Source: Aquamicrobium lusatiense
GTDB taxonomy: Bacteria > Pseudomonadota > Alphaproteobacteria > Rhizobiales > Rhizobiaceae
DNA length: 64,000 bases
Reading direction: 5' to 3'
Assembly (NCBI RefSeq): GCF_014201615.1
Contig: NZ_JACHEU010000001.1
Span: 2,809,631-2,873,630 of the forward strand
Position 1 is the first letter of the stretch; each line of letters starts with the position of its first letter. Of the stretch, positions 33,804-42,882 are shown one piece after another. Both the position numbers and the translations under genes were made by a program. The notes below the pieces were generated by a model that was given only the letters and a program-made list of their open reading frames with translations, ran no database searches and was not told the origin of the DNA.

Positions 33804-35210
33804 ACCCGCGATCATCTTGCCGGGATTGAAGATATTGTCCCGGTCGAGCGCCTTCTTGATGGTGCGCATGACATCGACGCCGTGGCCATGCTCGCGGCGC
33901 ATGAAGCCGGACTTCCCCTGCCCGATGCCGTGCTCGCCGGTGCAGGTTCCCTCCATGGCGATGGCGCGCTCGTTGAGGCGCGCGACGAAAGCCTCGACCT
34001 TCGCCACCTCGTCGCGATCTTCGGGATCCATCAGAACCAGCGTGTGGAAATTGCCGTCACCGGCATGGCCGACGATGGGTGCGACAAGGCCGTTGGCCTC
34101 GATGTCGGCCTCGGTCTCGGCCACGCATTCGGCGAGCCTTGAAATCGGCAAGCACACGTCGGTGGAAAGCCCCTTCGCGCCGGGCCGCAGCACGAACGAA
34201 GCCCAGTAGGAATCGTGACGGGCCTTCCACAGCTTGTTGCGCTCTTCGGCCACCGTGGTCCACATGAAGGGGCCGCCCTGCTGTTCTTCCGCGATCATCG
34301 CGAACAGTTCGGCCTGCTCCGCCACGCCAGCATCGCTGCCGTGGAATTCGAGGAACAGGCAAGGGCTTTCGGGATAATCGAGCTTCGAATAGGTGTTGAT
34401 GGCCTTCATCTGGAGCGCGTTGACCAGCTCGATCCGCGCCACGGGAATGCCCATCTGGATGGTGGCGATCACCGCCTGACAGGCCGCCTCAAGCGTCGGG
34501 AACGGGCACACGCCGCCCGAAATGGCCTGCGGAATGCCGTGCAGGCGAAGCGTCAGCTCGGTGATGACCCCGAGCGTGCCTTCCGCGCCAACCAGCAGCC
34601 GGGTGAGATCGTATCCGGCCGAACTCTTGCGCGCCCGGCCAGCCGTGCGCACCACCTCGCCATCGGCCATCACCGCCTTGAGCGAGAGCACCGCCTCGCG
34701 CATGGTGCCATAGCGCACCGCGTTGGTGCCGGAAGCGCGCGTCGAGGCCATACCGCCGAGCGAGGCGTTGGCGCCCGGATCGATGGGGAAAAACAAGCCC
34801 GTATCGCGCAGATGGCGGTTGAGGTCCTCGCGCGTCACGCCGGGCTCCACCACGCAATCGAGATCCTCGGCATGGACGGCCAGAATGCGGTTCATGCGCG
34901 AGGTATCGAGCGAGATGCCGCCACCCGGCGCGTTGACATGCCCTTCCAGCGACGTTCCGGTTCCGAACGGGATCAGCGGCACGCGATGGGCCGCGCAGGC
35001 CCGCACGATGGTCTGCACCTCTTCGGTATTTTCAGGGAAGACGACGCCATCCGGCATCTGATTCGGCAGATAGGTGGTGGTATGGCCATGCTGCTCGCGA
35101 ATGGAGTTGCCGGTCTGGAAGCGGTCGCCGAACGCATTGCGCAGAATTTCCAGCACCTGCGCGATGCCTTGTTCGTTGCGTTCCACCACAATCATATCGC
35201 CAAGAGCCAT
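33801..35210 (-). CDS. FAD-linked oxidase, D-lactate dehydrogenase type
   Basis: 469 residues of the GlcD/LDHD family. The FAD_binding_4 domain carries PFGTGTSLEGH and DPGANASLGGMASTRASGTNA-like segments (residues about 80-170). The C-terminal FAD-oxidase domain has GHAGDGNFH and CTGEHGIGQGK with the conserved His residues. It oxidises D-lactate or a related 2-hydroxy acid to the keto acid. AAGGAG is 5 nt upstream of the ATG at 35210. The stop codon is provided by the adjoining repeat element. Confidence 0.88.
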   Translation of the reverse strand: MALGDMIVVERNEQGIAQVLEILRNAFGDRFQTGNSIREQHGHTTTYLPNQMPDGVVFPENTEEVQTIVRACAAHRVPLIPFGTGTSLEGHVNAPGGGISLDTSRMNRILAVHAEDLDCVVEPGVTREDLNRHLRDTGLFFPIDPGANASLGGMASTRASGTNAVRYGTMREAVLSLKAVMADGEVVRTAGRARKSSAGYDLTRLLVGAEGTLGVITELTLRLHGIPQAISGGVCPFPTLEAACQAVIATIQMGIPVARIELVNALQMKAINTYSKLDYPESPCLFLEFHGSDAGVAEQAELFAMIAEEQQGGPFMWTTVAEERNKLWKARHDSYWASFVLRPGAKGLSTDVCLPISRLAECVAETEADIEANGLVAPIVGHAGDGNFHTLVLMDPEDRDEVAKVEAFVARLNERAIAMEGTCTGEHGIGQGKSGFMRREHGHGVDVMRTIKKALDRDNIFNPGKMIAG

Positions 35211-35325
35211 GGTTTCTCCTTAATCAGGACAGGCAAGGCCACCGGCTTGCTCTTTGGCGTGGCCCGCAAATAGGATTGGTGATCTGCTTTTCACGCCGAT
35301 TTGTCCAGCAGCGCAAGGACCTTTC

Positions 35326-35832
35326 ATGCCCCTTTCTTCACCCTTCGTCTCCGGCACCATGGAGATCGAGAAAAACTGGATCGACTATAACGGCCATCTG
35401 AACATGGCCTACTACAACGTGCTGTTCGATCGCGGGGCGGAAGAAGTGCTCGACCTGCTCGGCATCGGTTCCGCCTATGCGGCGGAGCGCAGGCACACGA
35501 TCTACACGTCCGAAATCCATGTCTGCTACGTGCGCGAGCTGCATTTGGGCAGTCAGGTGAAGGTGAGCTTCCAGTTGCTGGACTCCGACGAAAAGCGCCT
35601 GCACGCCTATCAGGAAATCCGCCATGTCGACGGCTGGCTGGCGGCGACTTCGGAAAGCATGTCGCTGCATGTCAACATGGAAGGTCCGCGCGTTGCGCCC
35701 TTTCCGGAAGATGTGGCGGCAAAAGTGGCGGCATTCCAGGACGCCCACCGTCATCTCCCCCGGCCCGAGCGTGCAGGCCGCACCATAGGCATCCGCAGGC
35801 GCGGCAACGCCGATATTAACCTTAAGAAATGA
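35326..35832 (+). CDS. Hot-dog fold thioesterase
   Basis: 168 residues with WIDYNGHLNMAYYNVLFDRGAEEVL at the N-terminus: the D-x-x-G-H-x-N motif of 4HBT_2-type acyl-CoA thioesterases. The protein resembles betainyl/carnitine-type CoA thioesterases, but the substrate cannot be set from sequence. AAGGA precedes the chosen ATG; a 24-residue upstream extension is not family-like. It is divergent from the lactate dehydrogenase (115-bp gap). Confidence 0.78.
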   Translation: MPLSSPFVSGTMEIEKNWIDYNGHLNMAYYNVLFDRGAEEVLDLLGIGSAYAAERRHTIYTSEIHVCYVRELHLGSQVKVSFQLLDSDEKRLHAYQEIRHVDGWLAATSESMSLHVNMEGPRVAPFPEDVAAKVAAFQDAHRHLPRPERAGRTIGIRRRGNADINLKK

Positions 35833-35894
35833 ATAAGGGTGGATAGGCTGCCTGCTCCGTTGCAACGAATCGCGCCAGCAGCCAATCAGTCTGT

Positions 35895-36137
35895 ATGGCT
35901 ACGCAGAACAACCTGCCGCCTTCTGTCGAAAAGGCTGGCACAGCACGCAGCGTGAAAATGGAAGCCGAAAGGCTGGCCGCCGACCCGCGCGTGTCGGACT
36001 ATGACTTCTGGCGGTCTCTGCGAAATGTCGACAACCGTATTTTCGAGATTTCAGCGAAGGGCCAGCCTATCCCCTTCGACATGGTGCGCTGGCGCGCCAT
36101 TCTCAAGCAGGCCCGCTCACGGCGTGGCTACGCCTGA
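35895..36137 (+). CDS. Hypothetical protein (80 aa)
   Basis: Not recognised. A soluble, charged protein with the segment DPRVSDYDFWRSLRNVDNRIF and a basic end (KQARSRRGYA). No membrane helix or signal peptide. It is 62 bp after the thioesterase on the same strand and may be in its operon. Codon use looks like that of its neighbours, so it is probably a real gene. Confidence 0.6.
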   Translation: MATQNNLPPSVEKAGTARSVKMEAERLAADPRVSDYDFWRSLRNVDNRIFEISAKGQPIPFDMVRWRAILKQARSRRGYA

Positions 36138-36197
36138 ATTTTCCGGCCGGTACTCTTAAAAAATCAAAATCTTACGCCTGATTTCCGATTCAGAATA

Positions 36198-36449
36198 TCA
36201 GAAAGCGTAGGCGATGGTTGAGGCCACGCCCATGACGGCGGCAACCACGATCAGGAAGGCATAGACGCGCGGAAGATCGAACAGGATCGCATAGCCGGCG
36301 ATGTAGGCCGAAAATGCAGCACCCAGCGCCAGCAGAAAGCCATTCCGGTCACCGACAACCAGATTGGCCGCCATCAGCCCGCCAAGAAGCAGCGCTCCGA
36401 ACACGATGATGACCGCAATGCCGGCCTTGTCGAAATTATCGTCCATCAT
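36198..36449 (-). CDS. Hypothetical three-helix membrane protein (83 aa)
   Basis: Not recognised. Three hydrophobic helices (IAVIIVFGALLLGGLMAANLVV; LLALGAAFSAYIAGYAILF; FLIVVAAVMGVASTIAY) with the short polar start MMDDNFDKA. Convergent with the 80-aa gene. Downstream of gcd on the same strand but separated from it by a terminator-like hairpin. Confidence 0.6.
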   Translation of the reverse strand: MMDDNFDKAGIAVIIVFGALLLGGLMAANLVVGDRNGFLLALGAAFSAYIAGYAILFDLPRVYAFLIVVAAVMGVASTIAYAF

Positions 36450-36583
36450 TCATTCCCTGCAATCACTCGCCACATCCGGGACGATTCCGGAACAGCCATT
36501 GGCTACAGACTTAACCGAGCAAGCGGAAGGGGCAAGGGTAAACTGACCCCTGCCCTTGTGAGAAATCGGCAACTGTGGATTTA

Positions 36584-36605
36584 GGGAGACGGTTCGCCGT
36601 CTCCC
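36584..36605 (-). terminator. Hairpin after the glucose dehydrogenase gene
   Basis: Perfect 9-bp stem GGGAGACGG / CCGTCTCCC with a 4-nt loop (CGAA on the minus strand), 15 bp beyond the gcd stop. A weaker hairpin of CAAGGG/CCCTTG lies next to it. Confidence 0.65.
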
Positions 36606-36619
36606 CTGCTGTTGCCGGC

Positions 36620-38938
36620 CTACTGCTTCGGCAATGTCCACGCCATAACGTAATCGCCTGCCCTGGTTCCGATCGAGCCGTGGCCGCCGGCCACGATCAG
36701 AACGAACTGGCGTCCGTCCTCCGTCGTGTAGGTCATCGGGGTGGATTGTCCGCCCGCCGGAAGGCGCGCCTTCCACAACTGCCTGCCGCTGGTAAGGTCG
36801 TAGGCGCGCAGATAATCGTCGACGGCCGCGCCGAGGAAGGCAACGCCGCCCGCGGTGATGATCGGCCCGCCGATGCCCGGAACGCCCACCTTGAGGGGAA
36901 GCGGCAGCGGGGTCATGTCGTAGACCGTGCCGTTGCGGTGCTTATAGGCGATCTTGCCGGTGCGCAGGTCCGCACCCGCCACATAGCCCCATGGCGGCGA
37001 CTGGCAGGGAATGCCGAGCGGCGACAGGAACGGTCCCATGATCACGGCATAGGGCGCACCTTCGTTGCGGTTGAGCCCCTGCTCGCTGCCGCGTGCCTCG
37101 GCATCGGCCGGTGGCACCTGATCGCGCGGAACGAGTTGCGACTTGAAGGCCAGATAGGTCGGCATGCCGAACATCACCTGCCTGACCGGATCGACCGCCA
37201 CGCCGCCCCAGTTGAAGGTGCCGAAATTGCCGGGATAGACAAGCGTTCCCTGAACCGAAGGCGGCGTGTAGCGCCCCTCGTAGCGTAACCTTGCGAACTC
37301 GATGCGGCAGGCAAGCTGGTCGAACGGGCTGACGCCCCACATGTCGGCACCTGTTAGCGGCTTCGGCATGAAGGTCAGGTCCGACACGGGCTGCGTCGGC
37401 GCGGTGAAATCGCCTTCGATCGCCCCGCCCGGAGCCGGCACCTCATTGACCGGAATGACCGGTTCGCCGGTTTCCCGGTTCAGCACATAGATGTCGCCCT
37501 GCTTGGTCGGGCCGACCAGCGCCTTGACCGTCCCCGCATCCGTGGTGAGATCAATGAGCGATGGCTGCGCCGGCACGTCCATGTCCCACAGGTCATGATG
37601 CACCGTCTGGCGCACCCAGCGCACCCTGCCGGTGTCGAGATCGAGTGCGGTGATCGAGGACGAATATTTTTCCACATGTTCGCTGCGGCCCATGCCGAGT
37701 TGGTCCGGAGTCTGGTTGCCGAGCGGCACATAGACCAGCCCAAGCTCCTCGTCGGCGCTGGCTGTCGACCACATGTTGGGCGAGTTCGCCGTATAGGTCT
37801 CGCCGTCGCCGAGCGGTTCGGTGCGATCGGGATTGCCCGGATCCCACGCCCACACGACAGCGCCCGAGCGCGCGTCGAAGGCGCGGATCACGCCGGACGG
37901 CTCTTCCGTGGAGTAATTGTCGTTGACCGCACCGCCCACGATGATCTTGTCGCGCGCGATCAGCGGCGCCGAGGTCGAATAATAGTAACCCGCCTTCGGA
38001 TACGGCATGTGCTCCATCAGGTCCACGGTGCCGGCATTGCCGAATGACGGACAGATCTGGCCGGTTGCCGCATCGAGGGCGATGAGGCGCGCATCGGAAG
38101 TCGGCAGGTAGACGCGTTCCGCACAGGCTTCGCCGGCAGCGATCGACGCATCCTTGTAATAGGAAACGCCGCGGCAGGTCTGGTGCTGGCGCTGGTTCTC
38201 CGGCCCGATCTGCGGATCGAAGCGCCACTTTTCCCTGCCCGTCGCCGCGTCCACGGCAATTGCGAGGTTGTGCGGCGTGCAGATGTAGAGATTGTCGCCG
38301 ATCTTGAGCGGCGTCACCTGATAGGTGGTTTCAGTGACGTCGCTGGGCAGGCGCACATCGCCGGTCTGGTAGGTCCAGGCCAGTTCAAGCTTGTCGACAT
38401 TCTCGACCGTGATCTGGTCCAGCGGCGAATAGCGCTGACCATAGGGACTGCGCCCGTAGAAGTGCCATTCACCCGCCGGGAAGTTTGCGCCAAGGGCGCC
38501 CTCCGGCGTCACCTTGTCCGTCGGCAGGGTTCCGGCCATGTCGTAGGGATCGGTGGTCATGGAATATCCGGCGACGCCGAGCGACGCCAGAACCACGAGG
38601 ATCAGCGGCGCACGGCCGTCCGTGCCGGAAAGCCTGCTCCAGATGACCGGCATCAGCAGCCAGATGGCAAGCAGCACGAGCAGGCCACCGCGGGCGCCGA
38701 GCGACCACCAGTCAAAGCCTGTCTCCCATATGGCCCACACGAGGGTCGCCAGCAGGAAGGCGGCATAAAGCCAGAGCGCGGCCATGCTGCGCCGGTAGAG
38801 CAACCACGCCGCAATCAGGAAAACAACGCCGGCAACGGCATAATACCAGCTGCCGCCAAGCGTGATGAGCCATACGCCCCCTACACCAAACCAGGCGCCG
38901 AACAAGGCGAACAACAGTGAAGTGATGATGATGGCCAA
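36620..38938 (-). CDS. gcd: Membrane-bound PQQ-dependent glucose-type dehydrogenase
   Basis: 772 residues. Five membrane helices fill the first 140 residues. The PQQ beta-propeller follows, from GEWHFYGRSPYGQRYSPLDQI to the end, with FNWGGVAVDP and GAAVDDYLRAYDLTSGRQLW repeats. Length and layout match E. coli Gcd. It oxidises glucose (or a quinate/shikimate-type polyol) in the periplasm and passes electrons to ubiquinone. No pqq biosynthesis gene is in the window, so the cofactor must come from genes elsewhere or from the medium. It is divergent from the UvrD-type helicase. Confidence 0.9.
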   Translation of the reverse strand: MAIIITSLLFALFGAWFGVGGVWLITLGGSWYYAVAGVVFLIAAWLLYRRSMAALWLYAAFLLATLVWAIWETGFDWWSLGARGGLLVLLAIWLLMPVIWSRLSGTDGRAPLILVVLASLGVAGYSMTTDPYDMAGTLPTDKVTPEGALGANFPAGEWHFYGRSPYGQRYSPLDQITVENVDKLELAWTYQTGDVRLPSDVTETTYQVTPLKIGDNLYICTPHNLAIAVDAATGREKWRFDPQIGPENQRQHQTCRGVSYYKDASIAAGEACAERVYLPTSDARLIALDAATGQICPSFGNAGTVDLMEHMPYPKAGYYYSTSAPLIARDKIIVGGAVNDNYSTEEPSGVIRAFDARSGAVVWAWDPGNPDRTEPLGDGETYTANSPNMWSTASADEELGLVYVPLGNQTPDQLGMGRSEHVEKYSSSITALDLDTGRVRWVRQTVHHDLWDMDVPAQPSLIDLTTDAGTVKALVGPTKQGDIYVLNRETGEPVIPVNEVPAPGGAIEGDFTAPTQPVSDLTFMPKPLTGADMWGVSPFDQLACRIEFARLRYEGRYTPPSVQGTLVYPGNFGTFNWGGVAVDPVRQVMFGMPTYLAFKSQLVPRDQVPPADAEARGSEQGLNRNEGAPYAVIMGPFLSPLGIPCQSPPWGYVAGADLRTGKIAYKHRNGTVYDMTPLPLPLKVGVPGIGGPIITAGGVAFLGAAVDDYLRAYDLTSGRQLWKARLPAGGQSTPMTYTTEDGRQFVLIVAGGHGSIGTRAGDYVMAWTLPKQ

Positions 38939-39125
38939 AGCTGATCCCCCAACTTCGAGTGCCGAAATGAGTAATCAGGGATAATGGCGCGGGCGCCGCA
39001 ATGTTCCCTCCATCGACAGGCTTTCCTTGCAGGCGCGCGCCGACAGGGCTAAGCCATGCTCTGAAAACAGAACAAAACGGCGACACTTCTGGTCTTTCGG
39101 GACCGAATCACTACATTCGGGAACA

Positions 39126-41774
39126 ATGTCCGGCTTTTCCGACGATATGCCCTTCTTCGATGAACCGGGCGCGAGACCTCCGGCTGCCTCCGGCAGCGCC
39201 GGTGCGCCGTCCGGTATCGCCGCGCGTGCCATGGCCGCGCGACAGGCGCAGAACGGCCCGCCCGACTATCTCAAGGGGCTCAATCCCGAACAGCGGCAGG
39301 CGGTGGAAACCACCGAAGGGCCCGTGCTGGTTCTGGCCGGCGCCGGCACCGGCAAGACGCGCGTACTCACCACCCGCATCGCCCATATCCTTGCCACCGG
39401 CCGCGCCTTCCCCTCGCAGATCCTTGCCGTGACCTTCACCAACAAGGCCGCACGCGAGATGAAGCAGCGCATCGGGCTGCTGGTCGGCGAAGCGGTCGAA
39501 GGCATGCCTTGGCTCGGCACCTTCCACTCCATCGGTGTAAAGATATTGCGCCGCCATGCGGAACTGGCCGGCCTGCGCTCCGATTTCAGCATTCTCGACA
39601 CCGACGACGTCATCCGTCTCATCAAGCAGCTCATTCAGGCCGAAGGTCTGGACGACAAGCGCTGGGCGCCACGCACCTTCGCCCAGATGATCGACGGCTG
39701 GAAGAACAAGGGCCTCGGCCCGGAAGAAATTCCCGAGGGGGATGCGCGTTCGTTCGGCAACGGGCGCGGCCGCGAGCTCTACCGCGCCTATCAGGAGCGG
39801 CTGACGACGCTGAACGCCTGCGATTTCGGCGACCTGCTCCTGCACCCGATCCGCATCTTCCGCGCCCATCACGACATTCTGGCCGAATACCACAAGCGCT
39901 TCCGCTACATTCTGGTGGACGAGTATCAGGACACCAACACCGCGCAATATATGTGGCTGCGCCTTCTGGCCCAGCGCCCGCGCACCAGCTCTGCCCAACC
40001 GGCCGAAGGCCGAGCGCGGCGCGACGGTGCGCCGGGCGACGTTTCTCCCGCCCCAGCGGAGGGCCAGCCGCCGCAGGCGGCGGTGCGGCCCGTGAGCGAA
40101 AACAAAGTCAACATCTGCTGCGTCGGCGATGACGACCAGTCGATCTATGGCTGGCGCGGCGCGGAAGTGGACAACATCCTGCGCTTCGAGAAGGATTTTC
40201 CGGGCGCGACAGTGATCCGGCTCGAGCGCAACTACCGCTCCACCGCCCATATCCTTGGCGCTGCCGCCCATCTCATCACCCACAATGAAGGCAGACTCGG
40301 CAAGACCCTGTTCACGGACAGCCCCGATCCTGACGATCCCAAGGTCAATGTCCATGCCGCATGGGATTCCGACGAGGAGGCCCGCGCCATCGGTGAGGAG
40401 ATCGAGGCGTTGCAGCGCAACAGCCATGTGCTCAACGACATCGCCATTCTGGTGCGCGCCTCCTTTCAGATGCGCTCCTTCGAGGATCGCTTCATCGAGA
40501 TCGGCCTGAACTACCGCGTCATCGGCGGCCCGCGCTTCTATGAGCGGCAGGAAATCCGCGACGCCATGGCCTATATGCGTGTCGTGGCCAATCCGGGCGA
40601 CGACCTCGCCTTCGAGCGCATCGTCAACGTGCCGAAGCGCGGCCTTGGCGAAGCCGCCATCCGTCAGGTGCATGACACGGCCCGCGCGCTTGGCGTGCCG
40701 ATGCTGCAGGCGGCCGCCACGCTTGCCGAAAGCGACGAGCTGAAGCCGAAGCCTCGGGCAGCGCTGCGCGAGGTCGCCGCCAATTTCGCGCGCTGGCAGG
40801 ATCTGCTGGAAACCACCCCGCATACGGAACTGGCCGAGACCATCCTTGAGGAAAGCGGCTACACCGACATGTGGAAGAACGACCGTTCGGCCGATGCGCC
40901 GACGCGGCTCGACAACCTCAAGGAGCTGATCCGCTCCATGGAGGATTACGAATCCCTGCGCGCCTTCCTCGAACATGTCGCGCTGGTCATGGATGCCGAC
41001 AAGAACGAGGATCTCGACGCCGTTTCGCTGATGACGCTCCATTCGGCCAAGGGGCTTGAGTTCGAGACCGTGTTCCTGCCCGGCTGGGAGGAAGGCCTGT
41101 TCCCGCACCAGCGCGCACTCGATGAAGGCGGCCGCTCCGGCCTCGAAGAAGAACGCCGCCTCGCCTATGTCGGGCTCACGCGCGCCAAGCGCAACCTGCA
41201 CATCTGGTTCGTCTCCAACCGGCGCATCCACGGCCTGTGGCAATCCACAATCCCCTCCCGCTTCCTCGACGAGTTGCCGGAGGCCCATGTCGAGGTGAGC
41301 GAAAGCGGCTCGGGCTTTGGCGGCTATGGCAATCCCTATGGCGCCTCGCGCTTCGACAATATCGGTTCGCCCACCGGCGGATATGCCAAGCGCGGCGATC
41401 AGGGCGGCAGCGGCGGTGCCTTCTCCAATACCTATGCGACACCCGGCTGGCAGCGCGCCCGCCAGAACCGCACGGAAGCGACAAGCCGCAACTGGGGCAC
41501 GCGCTCGGGCCATGCGGTCGAGCGCATCGGCTATGGCGAGGCCGATTCCGGCTATGGCGCGGGGCGTGGTTCGGTGAAAAGCCGCACCATCGAAGGCGAG
41601 CTGGTGGCGAAGTCGGTCGCGGACACCCCATCCGCTTTCAGCGTCGGCGACCGCGTCTTCCATATGAAATTCGGGAACGGCAACGTCTCGGCTGTCGAAG
41701 GCAACAAGCTGACCATCGATTTCGACCGCGCCGGGCAGAAAAAGGTTCTGGACAGCTTCGTCACCGCGGCCTGA
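39126..41774 (+). CDS. UvrD/PcrA-type 3'-5' DNA helicase
   Basis: 882 residues of superfamily 1A. Motifs in order: LNPEQRQAVETTEGPVLVLA, AGTGKTR (I), FTNKAAREMKQR (Ia), DEYQDTN (II), GDDDQSIYGWRGA (III), RNYRS (IV), TLHSAKGLEFETVFLPG (V) and YVGLTRAKR (VI). The C-terminus has a Gly-rich tract and a Tudor-like end (VGDRVFHMKFGNGNV). A hydrophilic Ala/Pro-rich insert of about 45 residues (roughly nt 39979-40110) lies between motifs II and III. It works in nucleotide excision or mismatch repair and removes RecA or RNA polymerase. The ATG at 39126 gives the family start. Confidence 0.93.
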   Translation: MSGFSDDMPFFDEPGARPPAASGSAGAPSGIAARAMAARQAQNGPPDYLKGLNPEQRQAVETTEGPVLVLAGAGTGKTRVLTTRIAHILATGRAFPSQILAVTFTNKAAREMKQRIGLLVGEAVEGMPWLGTFHSIGVKILRRHAELAGLRSDFSILDTDDVIRLIKQLIQAEGLDDKRWAPRTFAQMIDGWKNKGLGPEEIPEGDARSFGNGRGRELYRAYQERLTTLNACDFGDLLLHPIRIFRAHHDILAEYHKRFRYILVDEYQDTNTAQYMWLRLLAQRPRTSSAQPAEGRARRDGAPGDVSPAPAEGQPPQAAVRPVSENKVNICCVGDDDQSIYGWRGAEVDNILRFEKDFPGATVIRLERNYRSTAHILGAAAHLITHNEGRLGKTLFTDSPDPDDPKVNVHAAWDSDEEARAIGEEIEALQRNSHVLNDIAILVRASFQMRSFEDRFIEIGLNYRVIGGPRFYERQEIRDAMAYMRVVANPGDDLAFERIVNVPKRGLGEAAIRQVHDTARALGVPMLQAAATLAESDELKPKPRAALREVAANFARWQDLLETTPHTELAETILEESGYTDMWKNDRSADAPTRLDNLKELIRSMEDYESLRAFLEHVALVMDADKNEDLDAVSLMTLHSAKGLEFETVFLPGWEEGLFPHQRALDEGGRSGLEEERRLAYVGLTRAKRNLHIWFVSNRRIHGLWQSTIPSRFLDELPEAHVEVSESGSGFGGYGNPYGASRFDNIGSPTGGYAKRGDQGGSGGAFSNTYATPGWQRARQNRTEATSRNWGTRSGHAVERIGYGEADSGYGAGRGSVKSRTIEGELVAKSVADTPSAFSVGDRVFHMKFGNGNVSAVEGNKLTIDFDRAGQKKVLDSFVTAA

Positions 41775-41810
41775 CGCGCCGCGTATCGGCAACGGCTCGT
41801 TTTGGACCCT

Positions 41811-41862
41811 GGAGCATCGGACCGGAAAGTGTAACCCGGTTTTCGGTTATTCCGATGCTCTA
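41811..41862 (+). repeat. Short palindromic repeat, family B copy 3
   Basis: GGAGCATCGGACCGGAAAGT at the left and GGTTATTCCGATGCTCTA at the right give perfect GAGCATCGGA/TCCGATGCTC ends. The centre reads AACCCGGTTTTCGG. The most complete copy of this family in the window, followed by CAATAACTTAGATCG. Confidence 0.75.
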
Positions 41863-41910
41863 TCAATAACTTAGATCGTCCTTCGTGCGTCCGAATGGAC
41901 GCAAGGCGAT

Positions 41911-42198
41911 CTATGTCCGGCTGCGCATCGCCTTGAGCTTTTCGGCGGCGGATGCGGCGAGGTCGTCGAAGCGTTCTTCCAGTTTTTCCGCCGCCTCGAT
42001 CACGGAGAAGTCGTGGCCGAACTTTTCCAGCGTCTCGCGCAGGCCCTCGACGAATTCCGCCTGCTTGTCGAGTTCGTCGAACAGCGCTCTTACCTGCGCT
42101 TCGGTGACATGCGGGTTGCCAAGAATTCCCGGCACTTCACGGGCCATCCTTTCGCCGGTTTCGGTCTGTTTGCGCAGGATTTCAATCCAGTCTGCCAC
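41911..42198 (-). CDS. Hypothetical helical protein (95 aa)
   Basis: Not recognised beyond being a plausible conserved rhizobial small protein. It starts MADWIEILRKQTETGERM and is strongly helical and charged, with an acidic middle (ALFDELDKQAEFVEGLRE) and a basic end. No membrane segment. Convergent with the helicase; a family B repeat lies between them. Confidence 0.6.
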   Translation of the reverse strand: MADWIEILRKQTETGERMAREVPGILGNPHVTEAQVRALFDELDKQAEFVEGLRETLEKFGHDFSVIEAAEKLEERFDDLAASAAEKLKAMRSRT

Positions 42199-42246
42199 GG
42201 TGTTCCCTTGTTGTAGCCGGCAAGCATGACTGCCTGAACGAAAAGG

Positions 42247-42645
42247 TCAATCTCCGGCCCGCTGCTCTCCCTTCTTCCGTGCCCGCCCGCCAGAACGATT
42301 CACGGCCCGCTCACAGGCCCTGCGGATCTTCTCGACCTCGGTTTCGGTCAGATGCTCGATGCCGATGAAACGGTTGTTGGCCTTGCTGATCCGGATAAGC
42401 TCATCCAGCTTCGCCTGCATGGCCGCGCCGTCCCTGTTTTGGGTGTTCTGGATCAGGAACACCATGAGAAAGGTGATGATCGTCGTGCCTGTGTTGATGA
42501 TGAGCTGCCATGTATCCGAAAAGCCGAACAACGGGCCGCTCACCGCCCAGATGATGACGACGGCCACACAAAGAATGAAAGTCATAGGCATGCCGGTGAC
42601 ATAGGCCACGGCATTGGCTGCCCTTGTGAAGGGTTTTTCCAGCAT
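42247..42645 (-). CDS. Low-affinity iron permease family protein
   Basis: 132 residues. Two membrane helices (MTFILCVAVVIIWAVSGPLF and LIINTGTTIITFLMVFLIQNTQNRD) are followed by a cytoplasmic helix AKLDELIRISKANNRFIGIEHL and a basic tail. This is the small bacterial form of the Fet4-like Iron_permease family, whose role in iron transport is not proven. GAGGAC lies upstream of the chosen ATG; an in-frame start 38 codons earlier has no family support. Confidence 0.8.
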   Translation of the reverse strand: MLEKPFTRAANAVAYVTGMPMTFILCVAVVIIWAVSGPLFGFSDTWQLIINTGTTIITFLMVFLIQNTQNRDGAAMQAKLDELIRISKANNRFIGIEHLTETEVEKIRRACERAVNRSGGRARKKGEQRAGD

Positions 42646-42823
42646 GTCTGGTCCTCGCTTGACGAAACAACCGTCGCGCATGGCGATAGGTTCCACACCG
42701 TGCAGCACACAACCATTTACAACTTTAAGATGAAATTTTAAAAACGGCATCTTAGACACGCAGTCGCATCATCGTCCATGCAGGCAATGATGCCTGCTCC
42801 TTCCGCTTCAGCGGAACCTCCGG

Positions 42824-42860
42824 CCCCTTCCGCTTCGCCACCCCCGCACGGCGGAAGGGG
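42824..42860. other. Hairpin upstream of the barrel protein gene
   Basis: 10-bp perfect arms CCCCTTCCGC (42824-42833) / GCGGAAGGGG (42851-42860), 17-nt loop, 22 bp before the ATG at 42883. It may shape the mRNA leader or end transcripts from upstream. Confidence 0.5.
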
Positions 42861-42882
42861 TCCCGGAACCGGGAGAAGCAGG

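Noticed and set aside
39111..41792. 893-codon open frame antisense to the UvrD-type helicase.
   Set aside because: High-G+C codon bias leaves the opposite strand open; all helicase motifs are on the plus strand.
42778..42882. Pro/Ser-rich N-terminal extension of the barrel protein.
   Set aside because: It is encoded by the hairpin at 42824-42860 and adjacent repeats; the ATG at 42883 has a better ribosome site and starts a signal peptide.
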